A DNA stretch of 64,000 nucleotides from an uncultured Paracoccaceae bacterium (GTDB lineage Bacteria; Pseudomonadota; Alphaproteobacteria; Rhodobacterales; Rhodobacteraceae), in assembly GCA_947503935.1 (NCBI GenBank), contig CANNFR010000005.1, positions 1 to 64,000 on the forward strand, in the 5' to 3' direction. This document shows, piece after piece, positions 38,470 to 48,146 of the stretch. Every line of letters starts with the position of its first letter. Position 1 is the first letter of the stretch. A model generated the notes under the pieces. That model did not search any database. It saw nothing but the letters and a program-made list of their open reading frames with translations, and was not told the DNA's origin. The position numbers and the translations under genes are program-made.

Positions 38470-39393
38470 CTATGGCGGAGCGTTGGCGAAAGGTTTCAGA
38501 GGCACAAACGCGTATCGCGCGATGACGGGCCGCCCTGCCCGGAGGGCCGTTCTGTGCGACGCGATGTTTAAGGCCGCGATCGTGCCCAGAAGAAGCGTTT
38601 CGGGTTGCGTGCTGCGGGCCGCCAAGGCCGTTTGCGCCGCGGCGGCCAGGCCCTGGCCCGCATGGGCCGGCAGCACGACCTCTTCCGTCACCACGTCCCC
38701 GTCGATCCACTCGACCTTGCCGGGATCTGTGGCAATCAGACCCGTGATAGGCCCGGACTGGCGGAGGGCGTGAAGCGTTCCGTTGGTGTGCCAGCTTTGC
38801 AACTCCTTCGCCGTGGCGGGTGTGATCACGCGCGCAAGGTCGGGGGCCTCTGTGGCGAGAGCGTCATATCGCTGGCGAACCATTGCAATGGCGGCGTCAA
38901 CGGTTGGAAACTGCGTAAGCGTCACCTCTGCCGCGGGCTTCGCCATGGCCCGGTAAGGTGCGGCATGCACGTTCATATCAAGCTGCGCTTCTGGCGGCAT
39001 CTCTTCGGCTGCCGTCAAAAATACGCGAAAGGACCTGGGGCGAAACAGCTGCCATTCAGCGGCAATGGCCCGCGCTATCTTTGCCCAGTCGACCGGCGGT
39101 CGCAGGTCATGGGCGATCAGCTCAACAAAGGGTCGCGCAACATCGCCACCGAAAAATCGAATGCCACCAAGCACTTTGCCGTCGGGCAGGGTAACGATAA
39201 GGTGCAGATAATCGTCTGCTGTGGCACCGGGCCAGTCGATATGATCCGTGAAAAGCGTGGAGAAGTTGCGATCCGTCGTGCGTAGAAGCGCGGTGTTGAG
39301 CCAATCTGTGACCCGTGTCGATCCGTCGGAAAAAAGCTGCCCTGCTAGTGCGATATGCGGCCCAAGCGACGCCCAGCTATTCAGCGCGCTCAT
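38470..39393 (-). CDS. acetyltransferase-like protein
   Basis: A 307-residue protein starting at 39393, overlapping the stop of the EamA gene as ATGA. The C-terminal 120 residues (VEWIDGDVVTEEVVLPAHAGQGLAA, then LLLGTIAALNIASHRTALRAGR) resemble the cofactor-binding part of a GNAT acetyltransferase, with Q/G-x-G-x-A and an N-x-x-S-x-x-x-A-L motif. The N-terminal half is not recognised. Coupling with a DMT transporter suggests a shared metabolite, unproven. Confidence 0.6.
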   Translation of the reverse strand: MSALNSWASLGPHIALAGQLFSDGSTRVTDWLNTALLRTTDRNFSTLFTDHIDWPGATADDYLHLIVTLPDGKVLGGIRFFGGDVARPFVELIAHDLRPPVDWAKIARAIAAEWQLFRPRSFRVFLTAAEEMPPEAQLDMNVHAAPYRAMAKPAAEVTLTQFPTVDAAIAMVRQRYDALATEAPDLARVITPATAKELQSWHTNGTLHALRQSGPITGLIATDPGKVEWIDGDVVTEEVVLPAHAGQGLAAAAQTALAARSTQPETLLLGTIAALNIASHRTALRAGRPVIARYAFVPLKPFANAPP

Positions 39394-40292
39394 CCCGCGC
39401 GGGCCTTGCGTGACCCCGGGCGGTTGATCAGCACGATCCCGGCCGCCACCAATACCAGCGCCCCTATGATCGAAAGCGATATCTCCTCGCCCAGCAGCGC
39501 CCAGCCCAGGGCGACGCCGAAGACGGGTGTGAGGAATGAAAAGCTGGCCACGCCCGAGGCAGGGTAGCGCGACAAAAGCCAGAGCCAGCCGATGAAGCCT
39601 AGCGTGACGACCATGACGGCCTGAAACAAAAGGCCCCAGATGTGCAGCCAGCCGGGGTCGCGCAGGAACGGGCCGAAAAAGACCGAGGCGGCGAAAAGCG
39701 CGGGGATCGACACGCCGACCTGCCAGAGCAGCTGGATTTCGGGCTTTACCCGCGCCATCGCCGTGCCGCGTGCGCAAAGTGCGATACCCGCCCAGCTTGC
39801 GGCTGCGGCGAGGGCGCAGAGGTCGCCGGCCAAACTGGCCTGACCCCCGGCGCCCCGGTCGAGGATCGCCCAGGCGACGCCGGCAACGGCCAGCGCCAGG
39901 CCCGCAGCCTTGCGGCGGGTCATCGCGTCGCCCGGCAGCAGGAAATGCGCCCCCACGGCCAGCCAGACCGGCATCGAATAGAAGATCACCGACGATCGCG
40001 CGACCGAGGTCAGATCAAGCGCCAGGAAAAGAAAGACGAACTCGGCCGAAAAGAGCGCGCCGATCAGAAGACCTGCCGGGATCGTGCCCGGCGCGATGGC
40101 CAAAGGGATACCGCGCAGACGCATCCAGGCCAGGATACAGAAAATCGCAATGGCTGACCGCAGGGCCGCCAGAAACACCGGCTGAAACCCGCCATTGGTC
40201 ACCTTGATGACCACCTGATTGACCGCGAAAAGCAGCGCGAACCCAATGAGGGCCGAGGCGCCGAACGCGTCGATATGATCCTTGCGCTCCAT
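39390..40292 (-). CDS. EamA/DMT superfamily transporter
   Basis: A 300-residue inner membrane protein with ten hydrophobic segments arranged as two EamA repeats, each ending in a GALLIGA/GALVLVAAGI-type helix. It starts at 40292 after an AGGAGGG site. Such transporters export amino acids, metabolites or drugs. It is the first gene of a two-gene unit with the acetyltransferase-like gene. Confidence 0.88.
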   Translation of the reverse strand: MERKDHIDAFGASALIGFALLFAVNQVVIKVTNGGFQPVFLAALRSAIAIFCILAWMRLRGIPLAIAPGTIPAGLLIGALFSAEFVFLFLALDLTSVARSSVIFYSMPVWLAVGAHFLLPGDAMTRRKAAGLALAVAGVAWAILDRGAGGQASLAGDLCALAAAASWAGIALCARGTAMARVKPEIQLLWQVGVSIPALFAASVFFGPFLRDPGWLHIWGLLFQAVMVVTLGFIGWLWLLSRYPASGVASFSFLTPVFGVALGWALLGEEISLSIIGALVLVAAGIVLINRPGSRKARAG

Positions 40293-40633
40293 GTGGCCCT
40301 CCTGCGGGGGGCAGGCTTGGTCAGAGGCCGCCGGGGTGTCAAGGCGAAAGCCTTTGCGCGGCGCGCCGGCTGGACCTCGACGACCCGATCACGGCTAAGA
40401 TCAATGATGTGATGGACAAGGAATGGGGGGAGGCAGACTTCATGTCACCATCTGCCCCAAACTCTCACAAGGCCTGCGCGACTGGGCAATCCAGACCCGC
40501 AAGCGCCGCGCTGCTGCCGCCGCCAAGCGTGCGCAAAAGAAACCACAGCGTTAAGTGGCGAATGCGTCGCGTCTGTTGCTTTATGGGGTCGCGATGTTAT
40601 GGACGGCTCCAAAAGCCTTTAAGGGACGCCCCC
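40293..40633. other. 341-base spacer with possible gene relic
   Basis: No intact gene is seen. Around 40370-40440 one frame reads LDLDDPITAKINDVMDKEWGE. From about 40438 a shifted frame reads VTICPKLSQGLRDWAIQTRK followed by a basic Ala/Lys/Arg tail and a stop near 40555. Together they could be the end of a protein broken by a frameshift. The peptide is not one I recognise, so this is weak. Confidence 0.3.
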
Positions 40634-40891
40634 GTGAACGTTTTGCAAATCGCCTCGTTTCTGATTGTTCTGGCCGCTATTTTCGGCGCGGTGAATTACC
40701 TGTTTCTGCGGTTGCCGCGGGCCATCGGCATTCTGGTCGTGGCACTGGCCCTGTCCTTGCCGCCCGGCGAGCGGAAACCGCTGATCCTGAGGGCGACTTA
40801 TGTGATCGTGGTCTTCTCGATCATCGTGCAGGGGCTGACGGTGGCCAGGCTTGCCCGTAGACTGGGGCGCGAGCCCGAATTGGGGGATTGA
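40634..40891 (+). pseudogene. internally deleted CPA1-type sodium/proton antiporter remnant
   Basis: GTG 40634 opens an 85-residue frame. The first 38 residues (VLQIASFLIVLAAIFGAVNY, FLRLPRAIGILVVALALS) match the first helix of CPA1 cation/proton antiporters. It then joins directly to ALSLPPGERK and ATYVIVVFSIIVQGLTV, which match the last helices of the same family. The roughly 300-residue transport core is missing. The join falls at VALALS, a stretch resembling both ends, suggesting deletion by short homology. It cannot transport as the family does. Confidence 0.7.
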
Positions 40892-40894
40892 GGG

Positions 40895-41899
40895 ATGTCG
40901 ATGATCTCAGCGGTGCGATGCGCGCTCTTTGCGCTGCTTGTTCTGGCCGCCCCGGCAAGGGCCGAGATCGCCGGCCAATCTGATCTAGCCTTCACGGATG
41001 CCGTCGGACTTTGGCTTCAGGGCGAGGATGCCGAGGCCTTGGCGGCCCTTTCCGCCCTGTCAAACGTGGGCAATACAGCAGCGCAGGTGTTTTTGGGTCG
41101 GATCGAACCGCTGCCCTATTTTCACGCGCATGTCACGGCTGATATGGAGCGGAAGGATCGCATCGCCCTTCTGCGGCGCGACGGTGGGTTGTCTGGCAAG
41201 AACTGGCTTGCGGTGGCCGCGGAGACCGACCCCCTGGCGGCCGCCCTGCTGGACAGTCGCGACGTCACGGCGCGGGCTGCCGCGGTGCCGGCGCTTGCCG
41301 AGGCCGGCGAGGTGCGGGCGCTTCTGCGCATCTTTATCGGTGAGATGAGTGCCGGCAATGGCGCGGCGATGATGGATGCCATGTTAGACCCCCGCGTCAG
41401 GCCCCATGTGGGAGAGCTGGCGCGCCAGACCTTGGCGGACCTTCACACCACTGCTGCCGGCATGCCCCCCGTGACCGCGGATCAGCTTGCCGCCTGGACG
41501 GCGCAACTGGCCGAGGTGCCGCCGACCGATGCCGACCGCCTGATCGCGGCGCTCAATTTCGCGGATCTTTATAGCAATAGCTCTCTGCGGTCGTTCGCCA
41601 GCGGTCAGGTCTTCGCCTCGGCCCCGGTTGTCAGGCCGCTGGTGTCCGTGTGCGAGGCGCTCTGCCCCGATCAGGTTCCGGGCTGCGCGATGGTGCTGGG
41701 GGCGGCCTCACAAACCATGGGCGGGGCCACGATGGCCACGCTGAGCCCGGTGGAAACGCTTTTGCCAAGTGCCACCTATCAAAACGCGCCGAGGTTTCAG
41801 GCCGATATCCTGCGGCAGGCGGCTGGCGTTTTTTCCACCCTACCGGCATCGGCGCAGGCTGACGCCTGCATCGTGGGTCACATCGATGGAGAAAACTAG
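40895..41899 (+). CDS. secreted protein, hypothetical
   Basis: A 334-residue protein with a signal peptide (about residues 1-23, ending PARA). One Sel1-like repeat may lie near residues 35-65 (AVGLWLQGEDAEALAALSAL). Four cysteines occur near the C-terminus (VCEALCPDQVPGC and a final C). It begins three bases after the antiporter remnant and overlaps zntB by 14 bases, so all three are on one transcript. Function unknown. Confidence 0.6.
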   Translation: MSMISAVRCALFALLVLAAPARAEIAGQSDLAFTDAVGLWLQGEDAEALAALSALSNVGNTAAQVFLGRIEPLPYFHAHVTADMERKDRIALLRRDGGLSGKNWLAVAAETDPLAAALLDSRDVTARAAAVPALAEAGEVRALLRIFIGEMSAGNGAAMMDAMLDPRVRPHVGELARQTLADLHTTAAGMPPVTADQLAAWTAQLAEVPPTDADRLIAALNFADLYSNSSLRSFASGQVFASAPVVRPLVSVCEALCPDQVPGCAMVLGAASQTMGGATMATLSPVETLLPSATYQNAPRFQADILRQAAGVFSTLPASAQADACIVGHIDGEN

Positions 41900-42881
41900 C
41901 ATTCCGCCCGAATTCTCTCCCCTCTCCGCCTTCGATATCCGCGCTGACGGAACGGCCGTTGCACTGGAAGACGGCTGGGTCGGCACCCAAGCCGGCGACG
42001 GTGGTGTCTGGCGTTGGCTGCATTGCGACCGGACCGATCCGGGCTTCGCGCTCTGGGCCTCGGGGCATCTGCCGATGCCGGTCCGCGCGGCCCTTTTGCA
42101 GGTCGAAACACGCCCGCGCTGCGAACCGATGGAGGGGGGGCTTCTGATTACCTTGCGCGGGATCAACACCAATCCCGGCGCGGCGAATGAGGATATGGTG
42201 GCGATCCGCCTTTGGGTGACCGAAGGGCTGGTGGTGACCACGCGGTTCCGGCGGGTCTTCGCGGTGGATGAGCTGAAGGCCGAGATGGCCGCCGGCGCCG
42301 TGCCGGCCACGACCGCGGCCTTCGTGGCGCGGCTGGCGGGGCTCTTAACCGAGAAGATCGAAGAGGTCTCGGCCGCGCGCGAGGACGCCACCGATGCCAT
42401 CGAAGAGGTGCTGCTGGATGAAGAGCCCGACGCCATCGGCACCGGCGAACGGCAGGTCAGCCAATTGGCCCGCTCGATCATCAAGCTGCGCCGCCATATC
42501 GCGCCCCAGCGCGAGGCCTTGGCGAAGCTGGCGGTGCTGGAGAGCGACCTGATCAACCCCATTGACCGCTACGCGCTCCGCGATGTGGCCAACCGCAGCC
42601 TGCGCCTGGTGGAGGAGCTTGACTCCACCCGCGACCGTCTGGCCAGCCTGCGCGCGCATATTGACAGCTTGCATGCGGGCCGCATCGGCAAACAGGGCTT
42701 CGTCCTGTCGGTGGTCGCGGCGATCTTCCTGCCCTTGGGCTTTCTGACCGGCCTTTTCGGCGTCAACCTGGCCGGTATGCCCGGCACGGAATGGCCACAG
42801 GCCTTCATCGTGATGACCGCCGCCAGCGTGGTGATCGGCCTGATGCTGTGGCTGCTGTTCCGCTGGCTCAAATGGTTCTGA
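41886..42881 (+). CDS. zntB: zinc transporter ZntB (CorA superfamily)
   Basis: A 331-residue protein from ATG 41886. A long acidic cytoplasmic domain is followed by two C-terminal membrane helices. The loop between them reads FGVNLAGMPG, the GVN variant typical of ZntB, rather than the GMN of CorA magnesium channels. It likely moves zinc across the inner membrane. The start lies inside the end of the preceding secreted gene. Confidence 0.88.
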   Translation: MEKTSIPPEFSPLSAFDIRADGTAVALEDGWVGTQAGDGGVWRWLHCDRTDPGFALWASGHLPMPVRAALLQVETRPRCEPMEGGLLITLRGINTNPGAANEDMVAIRLWVTEGLVVTTRFRRVFAVDELKAEMAAGAVPATTAAFVARLAGLLTEKIEEVSAAREDATDAIEEVLLDEEPDAIGTGERQVSQLARSIIKLRRHIAPQREALAKLAVLESDLINPIDRYALRDVANRSLRLVEELDSTRDRLASLRAHIDSLHAGRIGKQGFVLSVVAAIFLPLGFLTGLFGVNLAGMPGTEWPQAFIVMTAASVVIGLMLWLLFRWLKWF

Positions 42882-42967
42882 CCTGACCGCATTCATGCCC
42901 GGCTCTGGGGCTTTTCCCCCAACCGCAAAGCCGCTAAACCGGGTCTGCGGCGAGAGGTTTGCAACAG

Positions 42968-43381
42968 ATGACCGACACCATCCTTGAGCGTTGCGAGGCA
43001 AAGGGCCTGCGGGTGACAGGCCAGAGGCGCGTGATCGCGCAGGTCCTGGAAGAGGCCGACGATCACCCCGACGCGGAAGAGCTTCACGCTCGCGCCACCG
43101 CTATCGACCCCAAGATTTCGCTGGCCACGGTCTACCGCACCGTGAAGCTTTTCGACGAGAAGGGCATCCTCGACAAGGTCGATTTCGGCGATGGCCGCGC
43201 GCGGTATGAAGATGCCACGCGCGAGCATCACGACCATCTGATCGACATGGAAACCGGCCGGGTGATCGAATTCGTCGACCCCGAGATCGAGGCGCTGCAG
43301 GACAAGATCGCCCGGCGGCTGGGATACCGGCTGAGCGGCCACAAACTTGAACTTTACGGCGTGCCGCTGAAAAAGAATTGA
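42968..43381 (+). CDS. Fur-family metalloregulator (alphaproteobacterial Fur/Mur type)
   Basis: A 137-residue regulator. ATG 42968 is used; a TTG at 42959 is possible. The winged helix (GLRVTGQRRVIAQVLEE, SLATVYRTVKLF) is followed by the metal-binding HHDHLIDMETG and the C-terminal YRLSGHKLELYGVPL, which is characteristic of alphaproteobacterial Fur/Mur proteins. There are no C-terminal CxxC pairs, so no structural zinc of the E. coli type. It may sense manganese or iron. Located 86 bases after zntB. Confidence 0.88.
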   Translation: MTDTILERCEAKGLRVTGQRRVIAQVLEEADDHPDAEELHARATAIDPKISLATVYRTVKLFDEKGILDKVDFGDGRARYEDATREHHDHLIDMETGRVIEFVDPEIEALQDKIARRLGYRLSGHKLELYGVPLKKN

Positions 43382-43564
43382 TGCCAGATTTCGGCGCGGA
43401 CCCGGGAACGTCATCGAAGTGATGCGCTCGATTTTCTGAACCTGAAATGCGTGAGCGTCAGGCAACCTCGGCCCAAACACCAAGCATTTTTGACCAAATG
43501 TCGCCGGAGCGGGACGAAGCGGTCGCCCTTTCAGTATCTGATCGTGTCTGCTTTGCGCTTGTTT

Positions 43565-43588
43565 TAGTCATTGTGACAAATCAGACTA
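43565..43588. promoter_or_regulatory. dyad upstream of serine hydrolase gene
   Basis: TAGTC-N14-GACTA (43565-43588) encloses a smaller palindrome TTGTGACAA (43571-43579) in an AT-rich stretch about 26 bases before the next start codon. It may be an operator or part of a promoter; no regulator can be named. Confidence 0.3.
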
Positions 43589-43613
43589 GACAAGCCCCCT
43601 AAGGAGAACCGCT

Positions 43614-44639
43614 TTGAAATCCCTCATTCTGCTTGTCACGGCAACTATTTTTGCTAGTCCGGCGCTGGCCGAAACAGCGACGCGCGAGATCTTGGCGGCT
43701 GCGATGGCTACCGACAATTCAGTTATTGTCGCCGCGCGAGACAGCGCGGGCGCTATTGACGTCGAAAGCGGGATCGACGTCAAAGTCGCGGGCGCTGACG
43801 AGATCGTGGACATTGGATCGATTACCAAGACTGTGACGGCCATAATGGTCTTACATCTTATCGAAGACATGGGCATGACGACCCAGACGACGCTTTCTCA
43901 GCTTCTGCCGAATGTCCCTCAGGACAAGGCTGAGATAACGCTTCATCAGCTGCTGACCCACACGTCTGGTGTCATCGAGTCGACAGGCGATGACGCGGAA
44001 AAACTGTCGCGTTCCGCGTTCCTTGAACGCGTACTTCAAGCGCCATTGGAGAGCGGACCCGGGGCAGTTCATTCCTATTCAAACGCAGGATATTCCATAC
44101 TTGCCGCCATCATCGAGCTACAAAGTGGTCTGGATTATGAGGGCTATCTCATTGAGCGTGTGATCCCGAAAGGTTTAGACCCCATCGGCTATGGGCGGGC
44201 ATTTGATGAAGATCGATCCATAATCAGCGACAGACTCTGGTTAACCGGGTATCAGCGCCTTCATGTCGCGGAAGCAAGCTGGGGTGGCTCTGCGCCGGGG
44301 TGGAATCTTGTAGGAAACGGCGGGCTTGTAACGACAGCCGACGGCTTCTTGTCGTTCTGGGCGGCATTCCTTGATGGCGAAATTGTAAGCGAAGAATACG
44401 TGGCTGCCGCGCTGGTTCCTCACGTCGACGAGGGTGAAGGTGACACGTTCTATGGGTACGGTCTTGTCGTCGAACCACTTGATGATGGCGGCCTACTTTT
44501 TTGGCATGATGGGGGCAATGATATCTTCTCGGCTGAATGGCGCCACCATACCTCGTCAGGAACCACCTTTTTCTCGGCAGGAACGGGCGGGTCTGCTTTC
44601 GAAGCAATGGCAACTATCTTGAAAAATACCCGCTCTTGA
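43614..44639 (+). CDS. beta-lactamase-family serine hydrolase
   Basis: A 341-residue secreted enzyme starting at TTG 43614 with AAGGAG seven bases upstream. Residues 1-19 are a signal peptide (ending ALAET). The penicillin-binding fold is marked by SITK (catalytic S-x-x-K), YSNAG (Y-x-N) and a late HDGGN that may replace the KTG box. Such proteins include esterases, D-aminopeptidases and class C-like enzymes; true beta-lactamase activity is not implied. Codon use and base composition look less GC-rich than neighbours, suggesting transfer. Confidence 0.8.
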   Translation: MKSLILLVTATIFASPALAETATREILAAAMATDNSVIVAARDSAGAIDVESGIDVKVAGADEIVDIGSITKTVTAIMVLHLIEDMGMTTQTTLSQLLPNVPQDKAEITLHQLLTHTSGVIESTGDDAEKLSRSAFLERVLQAPLESGPGAVHSYSNAGYSILAAIIELQSGLDYEGYLIERVIPKGLDPIGYGRAFDEDRSIISDRLWLTGYQRLHVAEASWGGSAPGWNLVGNGGLVTTADGFLSFWAAFLDGEIVSEEYVAAALVPHVDEGEGDTFYGYGLVVEPLDDGGLLFWHDGGNDIFSAEWRHHTSSGTTFFSAGTGGSAFEAMATILKNTRS

Positions 44640-44954
44640 GCCCAATTCGGTGCTCGCATAGTGGCCTGAGCATAGCCAGTTTTCCCAGAACCAGTCATTC
44701 ACGCGTTGCGCAGCATTGGTAAAGATGGGCTTAAATCGGCCATTGGCTGCACCCGGCCCATATGCCGATCTGGCCAGTCTTGTGACCCATGATCGAAACC
44801 TTCCTTGTTCGATATCTTGCCGCTGTGCGATCAGACTCTTCTTTCCGGGGGTCAGATGATCCGGTGCTATGGTAAAAACGTCAGTTTGCCGGGCGATGTT
44901 TCTTTGAATTTGCGGCGCTTTCGCAGGGTGGGCGTGTCCTGTATGCCCTAAGAC
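44640..44954. other. 315-base spacer, nothing recognised
   Basis: This stretch between the serine hydrolase and the second EamA transporter has no convincing reading frame, hairpin with T-run, or repeat that I could find. It is of mixed, moderate GC and presumably holds the promoter of the transporter gene. Confidence 0.4.
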
Positions 44955-45905
44955 TTGAGCTTATCTCAGAGGATACAGAATGCCTGCCTTGCACGATTGC
45001 GCCAAAGGGTGAGCGATAACGTCCGCGCCATTCTTCTGATGGTTTTTGCGATGGCCTTCTTTTCGCTTGAGGACATGTTCGTCAAACGTGCCTTGGCGAC
45101 GTTGCCGGTGGGGCAGGTCCTGATCATGCTGGGCGCGGCGGGGGCCATCATCTTGGCGATCGCGGCCCGGGCGCGGGGCGAAGCCGTCTGGTCGCGCGCA
45201 ATATTCAGCCGCCCGGTCTGGCTGCGGAACCTGGGCGAATTGGTGGGCACGATCGGCTTCGTGACGGCGCTGGCGCTGATCCCCCTCTCGACCGCTTCGG
45301 TCATCTTGCAGGCGGCGCCCCTGGTGGTAACGATGGGGGCTGCACTCTTTCTGGGCGAGACGGTGGGATGGCGGCGGTGGAGCGCGACGCTGGTCGGTCT
45401 GGCCGGCGTGATGCTGATCCTGCGGCCCGGAATGCAGGCGTTCGATCCGCAGATGCTCTGGGCAGTGCTGGGGGTGGCGGGCCTCTGCCTGCGCGATCTG
45501 GCAACGCGGCGTGTGCCGCGCTCGATCACGACCTTGCAACTCTCATGCTGGGCGTTCGCCAGCATCATTCCGGCGGGCTTTTTGGCCCTTCTGCTCGACA
45601 GCGCGGTCGCCATGCCCGAGCCGCGTGTCATCGCCGAACTGGCAACCGCCTTCTGCCTGGGGCTGACGGCTTATATCGCGATCACCATGGCGATGCGGGC
45701 GGGCGATCTGTCGGTCGTGGCGCCGTTTCGGTACACGCGGATGGTCTTCGCGCTGATCCTTGGCGTCTTGATCTTCGATGAGCGCCCCGACTGGCCGACA
45801 TTGGCGGGTGCGTCGCTGATCATCGCTTCGGGCCTCTACACGCTGGCCCGCGAGGCGCGGATCAAGCGCGCCAGGCCTTCCCCCGTGCCCTCGGCCCCGG
45901 TATAG
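44955..45905 (+). CDS. EamA/DMT superfamily transporter
   Basis: An inner membrane protein of about 316 residues with ten hydrophobic segments in two EamA repeats. The start is uncertain: TTG 44955 is the longest, and GTG 45009 (SDNVRAILLM) fits family N-termini better but lacks a well-spaced ribosome site. Motifs such as IPLSTASVILQAAPLVVTM and APFRYTRMVFALILGVLIF are typical. Substrate unknown. It precedes eno by 42 bases. Confidence 0.85.
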   Translation: MSLSQRIQNACLARLRQRVSDNVRAILLMVFAMAFFSLEDMFVKRALATLPVGQVLIMLGAAGAIILAIAARARGEAVWSRAIFSRPVWLRNLGELVGTIGFVTALALIPLSTASVILQAAPLVVTMGAALFLGETVGWRRWSATLVGLAGVMLILRPGMQAFDPQMLWAVLGVAGLCLRDLATRRVPRSITTLQLSCWAFASIIPAGFLALLLDSAVAMPEPRVIAELATAFCLGLTAYIAITMAMRAGDLSVVAPFRYTRMVFALILGVLIFDERPDWPTLAGASLIIASGLYTLAREARIKRARPSPVPSAPV

Positions 45906-47222
<1,317 letters not shown>

Positions 47223-47245
47223 CAGGGTCGGGCCGGGGGTCACGC

Positions 47246-47907
47246 ATGATCGGTTTTCTAAGAAAGCTGTTCGACAAACGCCCACCCCCGTCGCGGCCGG
47301 AGGGGGAAGGCTGGCAATTGATCGACCCCCGTCTGAGGATTGCCGAGAACCCTTACACGTTCTTTGTGCCATCCGATGCCGAAAAGGCCGCCCTTGAACC
47401 CGGCGATACCGTCAAGATGCTGTTCGAGGCACTCGGTCCGGAGTCCCGCTCGACTGAGGGGATGTGGGTGATCTTTGAGGGGCGCGATGCCGATGGATAT
47501 TTCGGCAAGCTTGACAACACACCCCTCGATATCCCCGGGATGATCTGGTGCGCTTCGCCGATTATCACATCATCTCAGTGTTGGAGCCGAAGTTTTCCAG
47601 CGCCGAGGATGACCATGCGGAGGCACGCGCATTCAGCCGGTGCCGCGTCGACCCCGCGATCATCGATGACGGGGCGCGGATCGGCACGATTGAGCGGTTG
47701 GCGCCGGACCCGGGCGAGGGGGCCCGCTTTTCCGATACCGGCTGGCGCATCTTCGCCGAAGGCGCGCCGCGCCCGGATGCCGATGACATGCTCTACCTCG
47801 CCATCGGCGTGGTTCTGAACAAGGATGACAGCATCTTGCCCTATCTCGATGCGCCGGTGGGCACCTCGTTGCGCAGAAACGCGGCAGGGTCTTTCGCGGC
47901 GAATTGA
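47246..47907 (+). pseudogene. frameshifted DUF2185/Imm33-like gene
   Basis: The first frame (from 47246) reads well to LDNTPLDIPGM near 47540; the second frame then continues as DLVRFADYHIISVLEP and SDTGWRIFAEGAPRPD, ending at 47907. The join near 47540 lacks the residues expected before DLVRF, so a short frame-disrupting deletion is likely, unless it is a sequencing error. The second part resembles DUF2185, called an immunity-protein domain (Imm33); the first resembles the associated N-terminal domain. No toxin gene is adjacent. It is 23 bases after eno. Confidence 0.65.
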
Positions 47908-47923
47908 ACCAGGGGCCGCGGCC

Positions 47924-48064
47924 TTAACGCCAGAACATGACCCAATCGAGCAGCCCATAAGCCTTCTTCAGCACGAACAACGTGCCCCCCCAGCCCATCG
48001 CCATATCGAGGGCGACGGCGCCGACGATCAATGCGAACAAGATGAGGGCCAGGCGCGTGGTCAA
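47924..48064 (-). CDS. 46-residue single-helix membrane protein
   Basis: A short minus-strand gene from TTG 48064, with GGAGAG six bases upstream. The translation starts MTTRLALILFALIVGAVA, a hydrophobic helix, followed by a conserved-looking amphipathic tail GGTLFVLKKAYGLLDWVMFWR-like in composition, with Trp and Tyr near the end. The good ribosome site and protein-like composition support it as real. It converges on the frameshifted Imm33-like gene. Function unknown; likely an inner membrane miniprotein. Confidence 0.65.
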   Translation of the reverse strand: MTTRLALILFALIVGAVALDMAMGWGGTLFVLKKAYGLLDWVMFWR

Positions 48065-48146
48065 TGGTCTCTCTCCAGCTTCCCTGCGAGGCAGCAGTGT
48101 TGCTCTGGCTTAGCGGATGTCGGTAAAGGCTTTGATACCCCGTTCC

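Noticed and set aside
42959-42967. TTG start for the Fur-family gene
   Set aside because: It is only two bases from the GAGAGG site; the ATG at 42968 gives the usual N-terminus, although its spacing is rather long.
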